Source of the DNA: Clostridia bacterium
GTDB taxonomy: Bacteria; Bacillota; Clostridia; UMGS1810
Direction: 5' to 3'
Length of the DNA stretch: 10,768 bases
NCBI GenBank assembly: GCA_017629325.1
Contig: JAGBXL010000083.1
Span: 1-10,768, forward strand
This document shows positions 7,120 through 10,768 of the stretch, piece by piece (position 1 is the first letter of the stretch; each line of letters starts with the position of its first letter). The translations under genes were made by a program, and so were the position numbers. A model generated the notes under the pieces. The model was not told the origin of the DNA. It searched no databases and saw only the letters and a list, made by a program, of their open reading frames with translations.

Positions 7120-9117
7120 TTATTCTAAATATTCATCTATAATTGTTTTTAATTTATCCACAACTTCTTCAACTGTTGAATCTGATATTTGAGCACCGGC
7201 AATAGTCATATGACCGCCGCCGCCGAGTTTTTCTGTTATAAGCTGCACATTAATATCGCCAAACGATCTTGCACTTATAATTATGTTTTTACCCATATCG
7301 CAAACAACAAATGATGATGTTATATCTGTTATATTAAGAAGCTCGTCTGCCGCCTGTGCAACAATTGTTTGCATATCATTATCATTTTTTGTGCATGTTG
7401 CAATGGCAACCTTGCCTTTATATGTTGAGGCATTTTCAATAATAGCCCATTTTTTTACAAAGGCGTTAAGGTCTATCTGGAAAAGCTTTTTAACTTCTAT
7501 TGTATCAACACCCATTCGTTTTAAATATGATGCCGCTTCAAATGTTCTCACTCCGGTTTTAAATGTGAAGTTCTTTGTATCCATAAATATTCCGGCATAC
7601 ATTGCTTCTGCCTCTGCTTTTTCTAATTTCACATTATCAACATACTGCAGAATTTCTGTTATAAGTTCACTTGCCGATGATGCATAAGGCTCATGGTATG
7701 TTAAGAGCGAATTCTGAATAAAATCTGTGCTCTTTCTGTGATGGTCAATAACAATAATCTTTTTGCTCACATCAAGCAGGGCAGGTTCTTCAACCAGCGA
7801 ACATTTTTGTGTGTCAACAACAAAGAGCAGAGTATCGGGTGTAATAAATTCGTTTGCATAAGCTTTGCTAACGAATATATCATCAAAACTTGTTTGATAT
7901 TTTTCTATAAATCTTTCAACTGTCTGGTTATAGGTATCCATAAGGATTTTTGCATTCTTGCCAAGTGATTTTATTATTGAATAAAGCCCGAGTGCAGAGC
8001 CCAAAACATCAACATCTGCATATTTGTGTCCCATAATTATAATCTGCTGGGATTCAGCAATCATTTCTTTTATTGCCTGAGACACAACTCTTGCTTTAAC
8101 TCTGGTTCTCTTTTCAAATTCTTTTGTTTTGCCGCCGTAAAATTTAAACTGCTCGCTATCTTTTATAACAACCTGGTCGCCTCCGCGGCCAAGTGCCATA
8201 TCAAGTGCCGAATAGGCAAAGTTGTCATTTTGTGCAAGGTTATCGCCGTCGGTACCAATGCCAACGCTGAGGGTTGGTGCAACTTTGTTTCCTAAAAATA
8301 TTGTTTTAAAACTTTCGGCAAAAGAAAAATTATTTGCAATAAGCTTATCAAGCTGTGCTTTCTGTATATAAAATAAAAACCTATCTTTTTCGTATTTTTT
8401 GATTATACCATTTGTTTGGTGTGCAAGCTTATTAAGATTATCTTCAATAGCAGCCGTAAGCATTGGCTTATCGGCAACAGGTGTACTTTGCATAACATCA
8501 TCAAAATTGTCTATAACAATTATGCAACTTACAAAGGCTTCCTGATAATGTTTTTGCGATAAAATATCGTATTCGGTGTTGTCATACCAGTAAAGAGCAA
8601 TATAATAGTTTTCTTCGTTGGTTTTTGAACTCGATGTATTGATGATATTACCAAGAACACGGTATGAACGGCTGTTGTGGGTTGTTTTATACACTAGTTT
8701 TGCTTCGTTTTCGGCATCTTCGTTTTTAAAAGAATTAATGTCGAAATTTTTTATATAATCTGTTATGGGTAATTTATACACATCGTTTGCCTGGGCAAGC
8801 TTCATAAATGCTTCATTACTCCACATAATAATACCGTCTCTTTTAATAATGGTAATCGGAATCGCAGAATGGGTGAGTGCATTATACGCCTCATCATCAA
8901 CCTTTATATCAAGCTTCTTTATATATTTATAAAGTTTACTTTGCTTTCTGTATTTATTTGTTAAATAAAATACAATAAGTATTAAAAACAAAGAAAATTC
9001 AATAAGTGCAGCTTTATAATCATATAGAAAAGTTATAGTTGTAAACACAAAAATAATCCATAAATAGTAGCTTACATTTTGAGATATCATTCTTAAAAAA
9101 CGTTTGATATCATTCAC
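7120..9117 (-). CDS. gdpP: Cyclic-di-AMP phosphodiesterase GdpP (membrane, PAS, degenerate GGDEF, DHH/DHHA1)
   Basis: A 665-aa membrane protein that hydrolyses c-di-AMP to 5'-pApA, controlling cell-wall and osmotic homeostasis. Two membrane helices (about 16-33 and 36-52) precede a PAS domain (about 80-160; IKRDGIIMWSNEAF at 91-104). A degenerate GGDEF domain follows (about 190-318), lacking the GGDEF signature and ending with the family's ALGRGGDQ at 308-315. The DHH phosphatase shows GHKYADVD (His364, Asp368, Asp370), VVDTQ at 433-437, IDHH at 457-460 and FMDTKNF at 511-517. DHHA1 ends with GGGGHMTIAGAQ at 632-643. All metal-ligand motifs look intact. The start is GTG with GGAGG 8 nt upstream; a nearby ATG (9113) is out of frame. 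It is the first gene of the operon, with a strong promoter about 50 nt upstream. Confidence 0.97.
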   Translation of the reverse strand: MNDIKRFLRMISQNVSYYLWIIFVFTTITFLYDYKAALIEFSLFLILIVFYLTNKYRKQSKLYKYIKKLDIKVDDEAYNALTHSAIPITIIKRDGIIMWSNEAFMKLAQANDVYKLPITDYIKNFDINSFKNEDAENEAKLVYKTTHNSRSYRVLGNIINTSSSKTNEENYYIALYWYDNTEYDILSQKHYQEAFVSCIIVIDNFDDVMQSTPVADKPMLTAAIEDNLNKLAHQTNGIIKKYEKDRFLFYIQKAQLDKLIANNFSFAESFKTIFLGNKVAPTLSVGIGTDGDNLAQNDNFAYSALDMALGRGGDQVVIKDSEQFKFYGGKTKEFEKRTRVKARVVSQAIKEMIAESQQIIIMGHKYADVDVLGSALGLYSIIKSLGKNAKILMDTYNQTVERFIEKYQTSFDDIFVSKAYANEFITPDTLLFVVDTQKCSLVEEPALLDVSKKIIVIDHHRKSTDFIQNSLLTYHEPYASSASELITEILQYVDNVKLEKAEAEAMYAGIFMDTKNFTFKTGVRTFEAASYLKRMGVDTIEVKKLFQIDLNAFVKKWAIIENASTYKGKVAIATCTKNDNDMQTIVAQAADELLNITDITSSFVVCDMGKNIIISARSFGDINVQLITEKLGGGGHMTIAGAQISDSTVEEVVDKLKTIIDEYLE

Positions 9118-9125
9118 GGTTTTAA

Positions 9126-9130
9126 CCTCC
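9126..9130 (-). promoter_or_regulatory. Ribosome binding site of gdpP (GTG start)
   Basis: GGAGG with an 8-nt spacer to the GTG. The only nearby ATG is out of frame and closes within a few codons. Confidence 0.8.
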
Positions 9131-9168
9131 GTTTCAAAAAAATTCTAATATAAAATTATAATTAAATT

Positions 9169-9197
9169 ATTATAACACTAAATTGAAAAATTTACAA
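9169..9197 (-). promoter_or_regulatory. Sigma-A-type extended -10 promoter of the gdpP-ftsH operon
   Basis: On the minus strand, TTGTAA (9192-9197) and a consensus TATAAT (9169-9174) are separated by exactly 17 nt. The TG of an extended -10 (TGTTATAAT) lies at 9176-9177. Transcription would begin near 9162, leaving a leader of about 45 nt that holds only the gdpP SD. This is the only strong promoter I saw for the six-gene cluster; internal promoters were not searched exhaustively. Confidence 0.75.
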
Positions 9198-9219
9198 GTT
9201 AAATAAAGCATTTTATAAA
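9191..9219 (+). promoter_or_regulatory. Sigma-A-type promoter of the DUF378 gene
   Basis: TTTACA (9191-9196), a 17-nt spacer, then TATAAA (9214-9219). The predicted start near 9226 leaves about 50 nt to the ATG. The -35 overlaps that of the divergent gdpP promoter. Confidence 0.65.
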
Positions 9220-9276
9220 GATTTTTGAGTGAATAAAAACACTTGGTTTGCAAATAATATATTCGGAGATGATAAT

Positions 9277-9480
9277 ATGATAGATAAACTGGCACTAATA
9301 GTAGTTATAATCGGTGCAATTAACTGGGCATTTATTGGGCTTTTCGGAATTGACCTTGTTGCAACACTTTTTGGCGGACAGCTTTCAATTGCATCAAGAG
9401 TAATATATACTCTTGTTGGTGTGGCAGGTCTTTGGTCTATTTCAATACTTTTTAAACGCCTTGTTCCAATGAACGACTAA
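9277..9480 (+). CDS. DUF378 (YuzA-like) small membrane protein
   Basis: A 67-aa protein that is almost entirely two hydrophobic helices (about 5-23 and 42-60) joined by a Gly-rich loop (DLVATLFGG, 26-34). The pattern IIGAINWAFIGLFGIDLV followed by SRVIYTLVGVAGLW is characteristic of the DUF378 family (YuzA in Bacillus), whose function is unknown. I start it at ATG 9277, which has CGGAG 8 nt upstream; a longer frame from GTG 9229 has no SD and adds a polar stretch absent from the family. It is a single-gene unit, with its own promoter upstream and a strong hairpin directly after the stop. It is divergent from gdpP, which does not by itself imply a shared role. Confidence 0.88.
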   Translation: MIDKLALIVVIIGAINWAFIGLFGIDLVATLFGGQLSIASRVIYTLVGVAGLWSISILFKRLVPMND

Positions 9481-9486
9481 TACTTG

Positions 9487-9535
9487 ATATAAAAAACACT
9501 ATACACAGTTATAGTGTTTTTTATATTGATTTTTT
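9487..9535. terminator. Terminator after the DUF378 gene
   Basis: A perfect 17-bp stem (9487-9503 with 9510-9526) and 6-nt loop, with six T's inside the 3' arm and another T-run at 9530-9535. The arms are near symmetric (A-run before, T-run after), so it could work on both strands. No minus-strand gene obviously needs it. Confidence 0.85.
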
Positions 9536-9554
9536 ACATGGAAAATGTTAAAAT
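9526..9554 (+). promoter_or_regulatory. Extended -10 promoter of the CBM9-like gene
   Basis: TTGATT (9526-9531), a 17-nt spacer, then TAAAAT (9549-9554) preceded by TG at 9546-9547. Transcription would begin near 9561, giving a leader of only about 18 nt that holds the SD. The -35 touches the end of the preceding terminator. A second reading, TTTACA 9533-9538 with TATAAA 9556-9561, would put the start inside the SD and is less likely. Confidence 0.6.
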
Positions 9555-9578
9555 GTATAAAAAAGGAGTGATAAAAAT

Positions 9579-10166
9579 ATGTATCATATAAAAAATATTA
9601 ACGATCCTCAAAAAGAAATAATCACAATAACAGATTATTGCAACACCGGCAACGATTATAAACCAAGAGTGGATTTTAATCTTACATACAGCGATAAGGG
9701 GTTTCACATTCATTTTGATGTTTTTGAAACAAACCCAAGAGCAACATTTACAGAAAATTTCTCACCCGTGTGTGAAGATAGCTGCGTAGAATGGTTTGTT
9801 AATTTCAACCCCGATATCACTAGCAGATATTTTAATTTTGAAGTAAATTCCAACGGTGCTATGGACCTTTCCTTCAGATTAAGCCGTGATGAATATGTAA
9901 ATACCACAAATGACGATATAAAATCGCTAGGCATAGTTACAAAAATAAATGAAGATGTTTGGACAGTTGACTACACAGTTCCATTTGAATTTATTAAAAA
10001 ATACATAGAAAACTATGAATTTAAAATTGGCACAGTTTTAAAAGGCAATGTTTATAAATGTGGCGACAATACCGAATTTGAACACTATGGCTGCTGGGGA
10101 ATGGTAGATAGAGATGCTCCCGATTTCCACACTCCGCAATATTTTAAAGAAATGATAATAGAATAA
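9579..10166 (+). CDS. Carbohydrate-binding family 9-like (CBM9-like) domain protein, cytoplasmic
   Basis: A 195-aa protein with no signal peptide or membrane segment, so probably cytosolic. It resembles the CBM9-like/DOMON-type beta-sandwich proteins found as stand-alone ORFs in Clostridia. Visible family features are EDSCVEWFVNF at 66-76, YFNFEVNSNG at 84-93, WTVDYTVPFEFI at 128-139, GNVYKCGD at 156-163, HYGCWG at 169-174 and a late PDFHTPQYF at 181-189. In extracellular enzymes such domains bind sugar ends. Here no catalytic domain is attached and no sugar-use genes are adjacent, so the ligand and job are unknown. The ATG start has GGAG 10 nt upstream. It is transcribed alone, between its own promoter and a terminator shared with rodA. 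Confidence 0.78.
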   Translation: MYHIKNINDPQKEIITITDYCNTGNDYKPRVDFNLTYSDKGFHIHFDVFETNPRATFTENFSPVCEDSCVEWFVNFNPDITSRYFNFEVNSNGAMDLSFRLSRDEYVNTTNDDIKSLGIVTKINEDVWTVDYTVPFEFIKKYIENYEFKIGTVLKGNVYKCGDNTEFEHYGCWGMVDRDAPDFHTPQYFKEMIIE

Positions 10167-10172
10167 TAAAAC

Positions 10173-10213
10173 AAAACCGCACAAAATTTTAAAAATTGGT
10201 GCGGTTTTATTTT
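10173..10213. terminator. Bidirectional terminator between the CBM9-like gene and rodA
   Basis: A 10-bp GC-containing stem (AAAACCGCAC 10173-10182 with 10199-10208) encloses a 16-nt AT-rich loop. T-rich tails follow on both strands: TTTTATTTTATT on plus, TTTTGTTTTATT on minus. It lies a few bases from both convergent stop codons, so it probably ends both transcripts. Confidence 0.85.
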
Positions 10214-10768
10214 ATTCTTTGCTGAATTTTATTTCATTCTTCCTTATTGCAACGCTTTCCACTAGTCCTATTGCCATCATATTTGCAATCATCGATGAAC
10301 CGCCGTAGCTAAAAAAGGGAAGTGGAATACCCGTAACAGGCATAAGCCCGATGCACATTCCTATATTTTCAAATATGTGTGCCAAAAACATGCACGAAAC
10401 ACCAATGCATATATAAGAGCCAAACTTACTGTTTGCTTCTTTTGCAACATAAATGCATCTTATAACCAAGCCAAAAAGCATAAGTGCAACAAGCACACTT
10501 CCAATAATTCCAAATTCTTCGCCTATAACAGAGTATATAAAATCTGTGTGTTTAACAGGCAGAAAGCCAAGCTGCGTTTGTGTTCCCTGACCAAAGCCTT
10601 TTCCTGTTATCCCGCCCGAGCCAATTGCTATTTTTGACTGCATAACATGATATCCCGTGCCAAGCGGGTCGGATTCAGGATTTAAAAGAACTCTTATTCT
10701 GTTTTTCTGGTATTCCTGCAAAAAGAAATGCCATACCAAAGGAACAAATGCCACAACAAGAGCAAAAG
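10212..10768 (-). CDS. rodA: RodA/FtsW-family (SEDS) peptidoglycan glycosyltransferase, 5'-partial
   Basis: The C-terminal about 185 residues of a polytopic membrane protein; the frame is open to the right edge, and the GTG at 10754 is an internal Val. The SEDS signature is clear: LLNPESDPLGTGYH, then QSKIAIGSGGITGKGFGQGTQ, then LGFLPVKHTDFIYSVIGEEFG. This includes the Asp of HTDF that is catalytic in characterised RodA/FtsW proteins. Later helices carry PVTGIPLPFFSYGGSS, the conserved SEDS C-terminal motif. The DPLGTGYH and FLP-x-KHTDF wording favours RodA (elongation, lipid II polymerisation) over FtsW or SpoVE, but without the N-terminal half and neighbours this is a lean, not a proof. It is convergent with the CBM9-like gene. 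Confidence 0.9.
   Translation of the reverse strand, partial: FALVVAFVPLVWHFFLQEYQKNRIRVLLNPESDPLGTGYHVMQSKIAIGSGGITGKGFGQGTQTQLGFLPVKHTDFIYSVIGEEFGIIGSVLVALMLFGLVIRCIYVAKEANSKFGSYICIGVSCMFLAHIFENIGMCIGLMPVTGIPLPFFSYGGSSMIANMMAIGLVESVAIRKNEIKFSKE

Noticed and set aside
7283..7687. 134-aa plus-strand frame opposite gdpP
   Set aside because: Antisense to the conserved DHH/DHHA1 region, with no initiation signals. Shadow.
9229..9276. Longer GTG start for the DUF378 gene
   Set aside because: It adds 16 polar residues not seen in the family, has no SD, and would start only a few bases past the predicted transcription start. The ATG at 9277 has a good SD.

Overview
The window is AT-rich DNA with AGGAGG-type ribosome binding sites, strong sigma-A-type promoters and tightly packed housekeeping genes. 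Gene content and order (gdpP-rplI-dnaB and tilS-hpt-ftsH blocks, a DUF378/YuzA-type protein, a RodA-type protein) point to a low-G+C Firmicute, most likely an anaerobic Clostridia member. This is an inference from gene families; no rRNA or other phylogenetic marker is present.

Layout. (1) 1-1179, plus strand: the 3' part of a fusion gene, an HAD-type hydrolase joined to the thiamine-pathway kinase ThiD, followed by its own terminator. (2) 1227-1505: a gene-free stretch. It holds a pair of TGGCAACA repeats one helical turn apart, then a 12-bp match to the usual end of guaA (codons Glu-Trp-Glu-stop), followed at once by a strong plus-strand hairpin terminator. I read this as a likely scar or end of an element inserted into the 3' end of guaA. 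(3) 1506-9117, minus strand: one compact six-gene cluster transcribed right to left, gdpP -> rplI -> dnaB -> tilS -> hpt -> ftsH. Gaps are 4-17 nt and the SD sites often overlap the preceding gene's stop codon, so this is very probably a single operon driven from an extended -10 promoter near 9170-9197. (4) 9277-9480, plus strand: a 67-aa DUF378 membrane protein. Its promoter shares the -35 region with the gdpP operon promoter on the opposite strand. (5) 9579-10166, plus strand: a cytoplasmic carbohydrate-binding family 9-like protein of unknown role, with its own promoter and terminator. (6) 10212-10768, minus strand: the C-terminal part of a RodA/FtsW-family peptidoglycan glycosyltransferase, cut by the window edge and convergent with gene 5.

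How the genes relate. The operon joins c-di-AMP breakdown (GdpP), ribosome assembly (bL9), the replicative helicase (DnaB), tRNA-Ile decoding (TilS), purine salvage (Hpt) and membrane proteolysis (FtsH). These are all core growth functions. Most of the window is ordinary chromosome. The parts worth a second look are the HAD-ThiD fusion, the guaA-like attachment scar, the overlapping divergent promoters and the orphan CBM9-like protein. I saw no convincing new defence, toxin-antitoxin, CRISPR or RNA system.
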